From contig VBGP01000021.1 in assembly GCA_005880795.1 (NCBI GenBank), positions 1 through 64,000 of the forward strand: 64,000 nt of DNA. The letters run 5' to 3'. A program made the position numbers and the translations under genes. The stretch is from Chloroflexota bacterium (GTDB lineage Bacteria; Chloroflexota; Dormibacteria; Dormibacterales; Dormibacteraceae). Below, piece by piece: positions 34,101 to 40,536 of the stretch (its first letter is position 1; every line of letters starts with the position of its first letter). The notes under the pieces were generated by a model that was not told the origin of the DNA, did no database searches, and saw only the letters and a list, made by a program, of their open reading frames with translations.

Positions 34101-34583
34101 TGGACCGTAGATCGTGGAGCCCGATTTGTTGAAGATCGCAAAGTCGGTGTTCACGATCTCGAGCACGTGGCCAGGTCCAACGGCGAGGTTGGTGTCTGGA
34201 GGAGCCGAGTTGACGCTGAAGGTCCCCTGAGGGCCGGTGAAACCGTTGCCGACACCCTCGAAGTTGAGCGTGGTCGCCGGCGCGGCTGCCGCGGTATTTG
34301 CGGAGGGCCGGCCGCTGGTGGCGCTCTGGCCGAAGTCAGCCTTGTGGTACGGCTTGGCCCGCTGATTCTCGTGGCCGCCGCGTTGGTCTTGCTGATTCCC
34401 GAGGATCTCGCGCAGCGGTGGCGAGAGGTCCATGTGGACCGCGGGTGACACCTGCGCGCCGTGCAGCACGGGCGGCGGCGGCGGAGCGGCGGCCGTAGCC
34501 CCGACCGCGGGCGCAAGGCCCATCACAAACGCGATCCCGGCCATGACCGGCAGCAGCGATCGCCGAAGCATTGGTACGGTCAC
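31131..34583 (-). CDS. Large modular secreted protein with Ig-like and carbohydrate-binding-like repeats
   Basis: The 1150-residue protein has a signal peptide (MLRRSLLPVMAGIAFVMGLA), a long N-terminal domain (about 60-540) with beta-propeller-like segments (TNLAVGPGHVLEIVNTDFAI, YDSIANRWVISQFAI), three roughly 95-residue Ig-like repeats each opening P-D-F-x-I and containing SYTVTVTAQNGF, and two roughly 150-residue modules opening VNGGFETG and ending in HDDN-Y-F-D-D, like discoidin/MAM-type sugar binding. The order is propeller, Ig, lectin-like, Ig, Ig, lectin-like. The start is the GTG at 34581-34583, with GGGAGG 6 bases upstream. It is likely an extracellular adhesin or polymer binder. Confidence 0.75.
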   Translation of the reverse strand: MTVPMLRRSLLPVMAGIAFVMGLAPAVGATAAAPPPPPVLHGAQVSPAVHMDLSPPLREILGNQQDQRGGHENQRAKPYHKADFGQSATSGRPSANTAAAAPATTLNFEGVGNGFTGPQGTFSVNSAPPDTNLAVGPGHVLEIVNTDFAIFNKSGSTIYGPVPINTLWSGFGGNCQADNDGDPIAKYDSIANRWVISQFAITSPNPDFLQCVAVSQTGDPTGAYYRYSFSYGNQFPDYPKMAVWPDAYYITFNMFNSAGNSFLGGEACAYDRTSMLTGAAATQQCFSLGANYGGLLPSDFDGTRQPPAGSPNYLVADGAVSNQLAYWAFHTDWANSANTTLTGPTTLATAAFTSPCGGNVNACVPQSGTSQRLDTLGDRLMYRLAYRNFGDHEALVVDRSIAAGSSVGIRWYELRTGGGNSLGIVQQGTYAPDANYRWMGSIAQDSSGNIGLGYSVSSSSMHPQIRYTGRLVGDPAGTMTQGEGTIIAGAGSQNGNLSRWGDYSTIAVDPADDCTFWYANEYIPSNGSFNWRTRIASFKFPGCGTPPAPDFTISASPASQTIIQGGSTSYTVTVTAQNGFNSAVSLSAGGFGSGASGVFNPTSVTGGGVSTLSVTTTSGAAMGSFPITISGSSGSLTHSTSVTLVVNSATGGVVNGGFETGNFTGWTRSGATSVSTTPHTGSFSAQVGSTSPFNGDSTIAQTFTAPTPTGPLTFWYQVHCPDTVTYDWATASLTDNTAGTTATLLSRTCSNSGAWVQSSPASLTGGHSYTLNLLNHDDNYPGDPTYTFFDDVALAAPPAPDFAIAVSPSSQSVVQGSGTSYTVTVTAQNGFVDTVSLSASGFGSGASPTFSPTSVTGSGTSTLSVTTTSDAATGSSPITITGTSGTLNHSIGATLVVTGPPDFAISATPSSRTVTVGNSTTYTVTVTATNGFGSAVTLGAIGFGAGASGSFSPASIAGGGSSTLTATTGSTATTGTYTITITGSSGSLSHTASVTLLVNPAPASVIVNGGFETGDLTGWATSGATSVSSTAHTGTHSAQVGSSSPFSGDSSISQTFTAPTGTGHTLSFWYRVVCTDTVTYDWATVTLKDNTTNTTTTVLARTCTNNGSWVQRSVTLTGGHSYTLTLIDHDDNWINPPDPTYTLYDDISVN

Positions 34584-34770
34584 GCCTTCCTCCCGAACCC
34601 GGTTCTGCAACGAAGCCGCCACACGTTAGCACTGGGTCCGGGTTTTGGCTACACGCGTCGAATCCGGCGTCTACGTCGAGCCCAAATCACCGATCGAAAG
34701 CCGGCCTTTCTCGGGGTAACCTTGCCGGGTTGAAAACAGGTTCACTCGCTAAGTCGACAGGAGGGTAGCC

Positions 34771-35235
34771 GTGGCGAACATCTTTCGGAAGGTCTATTCG
34801 GTGGTCGGGGCCCTCCTAATGGCCGAGTACGTTCTCCAGCTCTATTTCATCGCCGCAGGGATCTTCACCATCGCAAACGCCGACGACAACCAGAAATCCG
34901 TCTACTCCGCCTTCAAGAATGCAGACAGCTTCATGGGCCTTCACGCCTTCAACGGTTGGCTGGTCGGAATCCTGATCATCGCCTTCTTCGCCATTTCGTT
35001 GGCGGCGCGGCTTCCGAGGAGAACCATTGGACTCAACGGCCTCCTCCTGGTGCTGTATATCGCCCAGTTTGTGCTGGCCCATACCGGGATCGCGGCGCTG
35101 TCGGCACTCCACGGAATCAACGCGCTCGTCCTGATTGGGCTGACCGGCTACCTGACCGGCCGCAACTGGGCTTTTGGCCGGCGAGTTGCTCCAACGACCG
35201 CCTACAAGTCCGAGCCCGTGCCAACGCCGCGATAG
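34771..35235 (+). CDS. Four-helix membrane protein (DUF6220-like), paralogue
   Basis: The 154 residues start at GTG behind GGAGGG. Four helices carry the landmarks HAFNGWLVGILIIAFF, RLPRRTIGL and ALHGINALVLIG, aligning with the 19363-19797 protein. The function is unknown. It is divergent from the large secreted-protein gene. Confidence 0.75.
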   Translation: MANIFRKVYSVVGALLMAEYVLQLYFIAAGIFTIANADDNQKSVYSAFKNADSFMGLHAFNGWLVGILIIAFFAISLAARLPRRTIGLNGLLLVLYIAQFVLAHTGIAALSALHGINALVLIGLTGYLTGRNWAFGRRVAPTTAYKSEPVPTPR

Positions 35236-35272
35236 ACGTTAGTCGACGAACTCCATCGACCCGCAGCGATAG

Positions 35273-35294
35273 GTGCGTTTTGCGCAAACCGCAC
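35273..35294. repeat. Palindromic repeat, TTTTGCGCAAA family, copy 1
   Basis: A near-perfect 22-base palindrome GTGCGTTTTGCGCAAACCGC(AC), with one mismatched pair. Related copies lie at 35315, 36085 and 36129. Confidence 0.6.
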
Positions 35295-35314
35295 GTATCG
35301 CAGGGCACTCAAAG

Positions 35315-35336
35315 GTGCCTTTTGCGCAAAACGTAC
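35315..35336. repeat. Palindromic repeat, TTTTGCGCAAAA family, copy 2
   Basis: The core TTTTGCGCAAAA is a perfect 12-base palindrome with partly matching GTGCC/CGTAC flanks, 42 bases after copy 1. Confidence 0.6.
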
Positions 35337-35383
35337 GCAGGCCTTGTGGCCTGCCGAGCTCCGGTTTTTGGCGAGACCACTCC

Positions 35384-35914
35384 CTATCTCCACCCACCGA
35401 ACGCACGACGGAGCAATGCGGCCCCGGCGAAAACAAATCCGACGCCAGCAGTCAAGATTCCCCACCCTTGAACACCGTCGTTGAGAAACGCATGCCCGGC
35501 GACGAATATCGCGACGCCGATTACACCAACTATCGTCCAGCCAGCAAGCGTCGGCTTGAATCCAGGCAGCGTAGGCGCGACGCCCCGCGCCAGGAAGCCT
35601 TCGATCTCCGTTCGCAGATCCTTTTCGGCATCGCTGATTTGCTTCGTCTGTGTCCACTCGCCGAACGGCCACCAGGACAGACGGGCATACGTCGTGGCTG
35701 TGCCCCAGGCTGGACCTAGACGTCCCCGGCCAGGAAACAGCGACTCGACGCCAATCTTGGTCCGGTTCCACCACATGTCGAAGCCCCCGCCCAGCTGTCC
35801 GAACCGGCCGTCGTAATCGCGCTGCAACCGGACGTACAGCGCGGCAATTTCAGTCCTGACCGGAGGCGGAGGCTGCACCGCAGAGGAATTGTGCAGGACG
35901 CTCGCGGTGATCAT
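35384..35914 (-). CDS. Membrane protein of unknown function with C-terminal two-helix anchor
   Basis: The 176 residues comprise a soluble, mostly helical N-terminal part (about 1-115, including TEIAALYVRLQRDYDGRF and DAEKDLRTEIEGFLARGV) and two C-terminal membrane helices (TIVGVIGVAIFVAGHAFL and GILTAGVGFVFAGAALL). I recognise no family. ATG at 35912-35914. The gene is flanked on both sides by copies of the TTTTGCGCAAAA palindrome, and its upstream region holds a small PIN-like fragment on the other strand. Confidence 0.6.
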   Translation of the reverse strand: MITASVLHNSSAVQPPPPVRTEIAALYVRLQRDYDGRFGQLGGGFDMWWNRTKIGVESLFPGRGRLGPAWGTATTYARLSWWPFGEWTQTKQISDAEKDLRTEIEGFLARGVAPTLPGFKPTLAGWTIVGVIGVAIFVAGHAFLNDGVQGWGILTAGVGFVFAGAALLRRAFGGWR

Positions 35915-35923
35915 TAATTTGCC

Positions 35924-36010
35924 GTGAACCTCTACTTCGACAGCAACATCTGCGACCTGATCGTGAAGAGGAACAAGCGGAAGGTCTACGTGTCGCTTGA
36001 GGGCACCTAA
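35924..36010 (+). pseudogene. Possible N-terminal fragment of a PIN-domain gene
   Basis: A 28-codon frame from GTG reads MNLYFDSNICDLIVKRNK, then RKVYVSLEGT and stop. The opening Y-F-D-S-N-I resembles the first strand and catalytic Asp of PIN-domain toxins. No ribosome-binding site and no downstream continuation are visible, so it is probably a remnant or a chance frame. Confidence 0.3.
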
Positions 36011-36084
36011 CGGAGGCGTTGCGCGCGCCGGAACGCATGCGGATCCCGGGTGTTGGTCTCAGACGCCGCCTCCGCCTTGATTCG

Positions 36085-36105
36085 GCGCACCTTGCGCAAA
36101 GGAAC
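36085..36105. repeat. Palindromic repeat, divergent copy 3
   Basis: The core TTGCGCAA inside CGCACCTTGCGCAAAGGAAC, related to the 35273 and 35315 copies. Confidence 0.4.
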
Positions 36106-36128
36106 GGATGGCGTGTGACCCAAGGGCC

Positions 36129-36144
36129 CGTTTTGAGCAAAACG
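36129..36144. repeat. Palindromic repeat, copy 4
   Basis: CGTTTTG-AG-CAAAACG, perfect 7-base arms, close to the 3' end of tRNA-Thr and possibly serving as its terminator hairpin. Confidence 0.5.
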
Positions 36145-36169
36145 CGCGGAACTCCGAGTGGAGATGATT

Positions 36170-36245
36170 TGGAGCCCACGCCCGGATTCGAACCGGGGAC
36201 CTTTTCCTTACCAAGGAAATGCTCTACCGCCTGAGCTACGTGGGC
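36170..36245 (-). tRNA. tRNA-Thr(GGT)
   Basis: The minus strand folds as a cloverleaf: acceptor GCCCACG/CGTGGGC, D arm with GTAGCTCAGGCGGTAGAGC, anticodon loop TTGGTAA giving GGT, and T arm CCCGGTTCGAATCCGGG. The discriminator is T and CCA is encoded (36172-36170). Confidence 0.95.
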
Positions 36246-36257
36246 GGGCTCAGTCCG

Positions 36258-36263
36258 ATTTTA
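36258..36263 (-). promoter_or_regulatory. -10 box of tRNA-Thr
   Basis: TAAAAT on the minus strand, 12 bases before the mature 5' end. It is overlapped by the divergent rhodanese promoter region. Confidence 0.55.
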
Positions 36264-36276
36264 TCTGCTACATAGT

Positions 36277-36282
36277 TAGGGT
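36277..36282 (+). promoter_or_regulatory. -10 box of rhodanese gene (leaderless)
   Basis: TAGGGT ends 7 bases before the ATG at 36290; no Shine-Dalgarno sequence lies between. Confidence 0.45.
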
Positions 36283-36289
36283 CCGAATC

Positions 36290-36667
36290 ATGCCCACCGT
36301 AGACGAGGTCGTCGAAAGGGCCAGGCGGCGGCTCCGGCGGGTGACCGCCCAGCAGGCCGCGGCGGAACTGGCCGATGGCGCGTTGCTGGTCGACACCCGA
36401 ACGCCAGAGCAGCGAACGAGAGATGGAGAGATCCCGGCCGCGTTGGTCATCGATCGCACCGTGCTCGAGTGGCGGCTGGATCCGAGCTCGCAATCGCGCG
36501 TCCCAGAAGCGAAAGATCACGAGATTCGAGTGATCGTGATCTGCGCCGAAGGCTACTCCTCGAGTCTTGCCGCGGCGTCGCTGCAGGACCTCGGCCTGGT
36601 CAACGCGACCGACGTCATTGGTGGATTTCTGGCCTGGCAGGCAGCCGGCCTGCCGGTGAAGCGCTAG
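36290..36667 (+). CDS. Rhodanese-domain sulfurtransferase
   Basis: The 125-residue single-domain protein has the rhodanese features: GALLVDTRTPEQRTRDGEIP near the start, the active-site Cys in VICAEGYSSSLAAASL and the C-terminal DVIGGFLAWQAAGLPV. It would carry a persulfide sulfur from an unknown donor. The start ATG has no ribosome-binding site but is preceded by a -10-like box; the upstream frame runs through tRNA-Thr and is not coding. A 26-residue remnant of a paralogue lies at 59454-59534. The stop overlaps the convergent mtrB-like stop. Confidence 0.85.
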   Translation: MPTVDEVVERARRRLRRVTAQQAAAELADGALLVDTRTPEQRTRDGEIPAALVIDRTVLEWRLDPSSQSRVPEAKDHEIRVIVICAEGYSSSLAAASLQDLGLVNATDVIGGFLAWQAAGLPVKR

Positions 36668-36897
36668 GCGCCCGACTCGACCTTCCCGACGTCGGTCATG
36701 ACCTCGGCCTTGCCGCGGATCTTGATCGCCGCCGTCAGCTCCGTGAACTGCGCGACCAGGACCTCGCCCGCGTCCAAACGCTCGGAGTGATGGGAGCGGG
36801 TGTCCTTGCCGCGGGTCAAGCCCATGATCACGACGCCGTCCTCCAGCGCCTTGACCACGATGTAACGGCCGCTACCCTCTTCTTCCTCGCTCACCAT
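36664..36897 (-). CDS. mtrB: Tryptophan RNA-binding attenuation protein (TRAP) homologue
   Basis: The 77-residue protein aligns end to end with Bacillus TRAP (75 aa): YIVVKALEDGVVIMGLTRG, then DTRSHHSERLDAGEV, AQFTELTAAIKIRG. The RNA-contact Lys and Arg of I-K-x-R-G are present (K59, R61); the third contact Lys is Arg40 here. Tryptophan-pocket residues Thr28 and Gln50-Phe-Thr52 are kept. In Bacillus an 11-mer ring binds (G/U)AG repeats in trp leaders when tryptophan is high. No trp gene is in this window, so the target is unknown. The ATG lies inside the 3' end of dnaE (26-base overlap), so it is co-transcribed with the polymerase. Confidence 0.85.
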   Translation of the reverse strand: MVSEEEEGSGRYIVVKALEDGVVIMGLTRGKDTRSHHSERLDAGEVLVAQFTELTAAIKIRGKAEVMTDVGKVESGA

Positions 36898-39800
36898 TTC
36901 CCCGTCCGTTGCCGTTGGACTGCACCTTCGGCCGCACCATCTCGAGCTTGGTCACCGCCTGGCCGACCAGCTCATCGATCTCGGCCATGAGCGCCGGACC
37001 GGCGAGCACATGATAGCGATCGGCGTTTACCACCACCTCGCGGCTGCCGACCACGACGTGGAGCACGACCTCGTCGGTCCCCGGGTGCCGCGCCAGCACC
37101 GTTTCCAGCCGCTCCGCGAGACCGGCGTCGCTGCTTGGAATCCGTACATGGACCAGCTGGCGGCGCGCGACGGGTAAGCAATCCGGGTCGTCCCACAGCC
37201 ACGCCATATCCGCGACGACCGAGGCGGTTTCGACCTCTGCCTCCAGCTCGGGATCGACGGGCGATGACGCGGCGCCGCTCGCGCGCGTGCTGCCGGCCCG
37301 CGCGTCCACCTTGCCCTGGACCACCACGACCTTGTCCGGCTCGAACAGCAGACGCGTCTGTTCGAACACGCGCGGGAAGAGCACGACGTCGACTGAGCCG
37401 GTGAGGTCTTCGAGCGTCGCGTAAGCCATGATCTGGCCCTTGCGGGTGACGACGCGGCGGACTTCGCGCACCAGGCCGGCCACCCGCACCTCGGTGTCCT
37501 GCAGCGCGCTGGTCACCTCGACGGCCTGGGTGTCGGACAGCTTCGCCAGCTCGGCCGTGATCCGCCGCAGCGGGTGATCGCTCAGATAAAGACCAAGCAG
37601 CTCTTTTTCCAGCCGAAGCTTTTCGTCGCCGGCCATCGGCGCGACATCGAGCGTCAACCCGTAGTCGTCCGGCACCGCTTCCGGCGAACCGACCATGTCG
37701 AGCAGCGAGGTCTGGCCCGACTCGCGGTCGCGCCGCGCACGTTCGGCCCGGCTCACCGCGTGGTCGAGCGCCGCGATCAGCCGCGCGCGCTCGCCGAGCG
37801 AGTCACAGGCGCCCGACTGGACCAGCGATTCGAGCACGCGGCGGTTCACGTCCTGCACCGCGGACGTGCGTTCGCAAAGATCCTCGAGCGACTTGAAGGC
37901 TCCGTCGGCGTCGCGCAGCGTGACGATGCTTTCGACCGCGTGCCGGCCCACGTTCTTGATGGCAGCCAGTCCGAAGAGGATCCGGCCACGCCCCTCTCCC
38001 TGGCCCTCTCCCCTGAGGGGAGAGGGTACCTCTGAGTCGGACATTGAGAAGTCGGTTCGCGATCTATTGATGTCGGGAGCCAGCACGTCGATGCCACGCA
38101 GCCGGCAGTCGACGATCGCCGTCGCCACCCGCTCCGCGTTGCCCTCCATGTTCACGAGCAGCGCGGTCATGTACTCCAGCGGGTAGTTGGCCTTCAGATA
38201 AGCGGTCTGGTAGCTGATCACCGCGTACGCGGCTGAGTGGCTCTTGTTGAAGCCATACGACGCGAAGGCCGCGATGCGGTCGAAGAGGTGCTCGGCGGCC
38301 TGGTCGGCGATTCCTTTGGCGACGGCGCCCTTGACGAACTTCTGCCGCTGCTGGGCCATCTTGACCCGGTCTTTCTTGCCCATCGCGGAGCGCAGGATGT
38401 CGGCCTCGGAGAGCTTGAAGCCGGCCAGCACCCGGGCCGCCTCCATGACCTGCTCCTGGTAGGTGAAGACGCCATACGTGCTTTCGAGAATCGGCTCGAG
38501 CCACTCGTGCGGATACTCGATGCGCTCGCGCCCGTGCTTCCGCGCCACATAGGCCGGGATGTCCTGCATCGGCCCTGGGCGGAACAAGGCGATCGTGACG
38601 ATGATGTCCTCGAATCGCGACGGCCGCATGTCCATGATCATCCGGCGCATGCCCGCGCCTTCGAGCTGGAACACGCCATGGGTGTCGCCGTCAGAGATCA
38701 GCCGGTACGTCTTCGCGTCGTCGTAAGGGATCTTCTCGATGTCGATGACCGCGCCGGTGCGCTCCTTGATCAGGCGCAGGCACGTGGCGATGATGTCGAG
38801 GTTCTGCAGGCCCAGGAAGTCGATCTTCAAGAGCCCGATGTCTCCGACTGCCTTCATGTCGTACTGCGTGATCACCGCCTCGCGTCCCGGTCCGAACTGC
38901 AGCGGCGTGTAGTGCACCAACGGCTCGGGCGCGATCACCACGCCCGCGGCGTGCGTGCTGACGTTGCGTGACACGCCCTCGAGCGCTTTGGCGACGTCGA
39001 TCAATCGCTTGGCCTCTTCGCTGGACTCGTAGGCCTCTCGGAACTCGGGGATCTCTTTGACCGTGTCCTCGAGAGTCTTGGACCGGCCCTGCCATACCGG
39101 CACGAGCTTGGCCAGCCGGTCGGTGTCGCGCAGCGGAACCTCGAGGACCCGGCCCACGTCGCGAATCGCGGCCTTGGACGCCATCGTCGTGAAGGTGATG
39201 ATCTGCGCGACGCGATCGGTGCCGTATTTCTCGGACACGTATCGAATGACTTTTTCGCGACCCTCGACCGAGAAGTCGCAGTCGATGTCAGGCATGGACA
39301 CGCGATCGATGTTCAGGAACCGCTCGAAGATCAGCCCGTGCTGCAGCGGGTCGAGGTTGGTGATCCCCAGGCAGTACGACACCAGGCTGCCGGCGGCGCT
39401 GCCTCGGCCGGGCCCGACCATGATCCCGTTCTGCCGCGCGAAGTTGTAGAAGTCCCACACGATCAGGAAGTAGGACGCATACCCGGTCTGGCTGATGACC
39501 GACAGCTCCTGGTCCGCGCGCTCCCGGACGGCGGGCGACGGTTGTCCGAAGCGCCACTCCATGCCTTTGGCCACGAGCTTTTTCAGGTACTGGTCCGGCT
39601 TCAGGCCGTCGGGAACGTCAAAGGGCGGCAGAAGCGAGACACCGAGCTCGAGCTTGAGATCGCACTGATCGGCAACCTCGAGCGTGCTGGCCAGGGCCTC
39701 GGGCATGTCCGCGAACGCCTCGATCATCTCGGCCGGCGTCTTGAGGTAGTTCTCCTGGGTCGAGAACCGCCAGCGGTTGGGATCGTTGAACCGTGCGCCG

Positions 39801-40489
39801 GTCTGCAGGCACAGCAGAACGTCGTGCGCCTCGGAGTCGTGGCGGTGCACGTAGTGCAGGTCGTTGGTGGCGCAGACCCGGAGGCCGAACTCCTTGCTGA
39901 ATCGCGCCAGCACGGTGTTGACCTCGACCTGCTTGTCGATGCCGTGGCGCTGGACCTCGAGGAGGAATCGGTCCTTGCCGAAGATGTCGCGATAGCTGGC
40001 GACCGATTCACGCGCTCCATCGACGTCACCGTCGACGATCCGGCTTGCCGCCTCTCCCTGCAGGCAACCGGAAAGCGCGATCAGGCCCTTCGAGCGCTCG
40101 GCCAGGATCTCCTTGTCGATGCGGGGCTTGTAGTACATCCCTTCCATCTGGCCGACGGTGCACAACCGCATGAGGTTCACGTAGCCCTCGTGGTCAGCGG
40201 CGAGCAGGGTCAGGTGGTTGGGGTCACGGTCGACGCGCCCCTCGCGCAGCAGGCGTGAACGCGGCGCGACGTAGACCTCGCATCCGATGATCGCCTTGAT
40301 GCCGGCCTCTCTGCACGCCTTGTAGAAATGGATCGCGCCGTACATGACGCCGTGATCGGTGAGACCGAGCGCCGGCATCCCGAGCTCGGCGGCGCGGGCG
40401 ACCATCGCGGGAATACGGCTGGCGCCATCGAGCAGCGAGTACTCGGTGTGGTTGTGGAGGTGGACGAAGGTTTCAGGGGCGTGCTGCAT
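36872..40489 (-). CDS. dnaE: DNA polymerase III alpha subunit
   Basis: The 1205-residue replicative polymerase has the N-terminal PHP domain (FVHLHNHTEYSLLDGASRIP), the palm with MPDIDCDFSVEGREKVIRYV carrying catalytic Asp residues, fingers, the helix-hairpin-helix region and a C-terminal OB fold (VRVAGLVREVRRVVTRKGQ). Around residues 818-835, between TDFSMSD and ILFGLAAIKNVG, there is an extra SEVPSPLRGEGQGEGRGR, encoded by a dispersed palindromic element inserted in frame. I chose the ATG at 40487-40489 because homology starts at FVHLHNH; upstream codons are intergenic. It overlaps the TRAP homologue gene at its 3' end. Confidence 0.95.
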   Translation of the reverse strand: MQHAPETFVHLHNHTEYSLLDGASRIPAMVARAAELGMPALGLTDHGVMYGAIHFYKACREAGIKAIIGCEVYVAPRSRLLREGRVDRDPNHLTLLAADHEGYVNLMRLCTVGQMEGMYYKPRIDKEILAERSKGLIALSGCLQGEAASRIVDGDVDGARESVASYRDIFGKDRFLLEVQRHGIDKQVEVNTVLARFSKEFGLRVCATNDLHYVHRHDSEAHDVLLCLQTGARFNDPNRWRFSTQENYLKTPAEMIEAFADMPEALASTLEVADQCDLKLELGVSLLPPFDVPDGLKPDQYLKKLVAKGMEWRFGQPSPAVRERADQELSVISQTGYASYFLIVWDFYNFARQNGIMVGPGRGSAAGSLVSYCLGITNLDPLQHGLIFERFLNIDRVSMPDIDCDFSVEGREKVIRYVSEKYGTDRVAQIITFTTMASKAAIRDVGRVLEVPLRDTDRLAKLVPVWQGRSKTLEDTVKEIPEFREAYESSEEAKRLIDVAKALEGVSRNVSTHAAGVVIAPEPLVHYTPLQFGPGREAVITQYDMKAVGDIGLLKIDFLGLQNLDIIATCLRLIKERTGAVIDIEKIPYDDAKTYRLISDGDTHGVFQLEGAGMRRMIMDMRPSRFEDIIVTIALFRPGPMQDIPAYVARKHGRERIEYPHEWLEPILESTYGVFTYQEQVMEAARVLAGFKLSEADILRSAMGKKDRVKMAQQRQKFVKGAVAKGIADQAAEHLFDRIAAFASYGFNKSHSAAYAVISYQTAYLKANYPLEYMTALLVNMEGNAERVATAIVDCRLRGIDVLAPDINRSRTDFSMSDSEVPSPLRGEGQGEGRGRILFGLAAIKNVGRHAVESIVTLRDADGAFKSLEDLCERTSAVQDVNRRVLESLVQSGACDSLGERARLIAALDHAVSRAERARRDRESGQTSLLDMVGSPEAVPDDYGLTLDVAPMAGDEKLRLEKELLGLYLSDHPLRRITAELAKLSDTQAVEVTSALQDTEVRVAGLVREVRRVVTRKGQIMAYATLEDLTGSVDVVLFPRVFEQTRLLFEPDKVVVVQGKVDARAGSTRASGAASSPVDPELEAEVETASVVADMAWLWDDPDCLPVARRQLVHVRIPSSDAGLAERLETVLARHPGTDEVVLHVVVGSREVVVNADRYHVLAGPALMAEIDELVGQAVTKLEMVRPKVQSNGNGRGNGERGRRG
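37991..38026 (-). repeat. Dispersed palindromic element, family A, inside dnaE
   Basis: CCCCTCTCCCTGG followed by the hairpin CCCTCTCCCC-TGA-GGGGAGAGGG (38004-38026). The same hairpin arms occur at 54068-54090, and a related copy is at 50541-50586. Confidence 0.75.
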
Positions 40490-40520
40490 TCTTTGGACTG
40501 GGTGTGGCGGACCCCTCGGA

Positions 40521-40527
40521 TAGTCTA
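40521..40527. promoter_or_regulatory. Overlapping divergent -10 boxes of dnaE and aminotransferase
   Basis: TAGTCT (plus, 40521-40526) and TAGACT (minus, 40527-40522) overlap on the heptamer TAGTCTA. The plus start codon is 10 bases on and the minus one 32 bases on. Confidence 0.4.
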
Positions 40528-40536
40528 AGCACTGCC

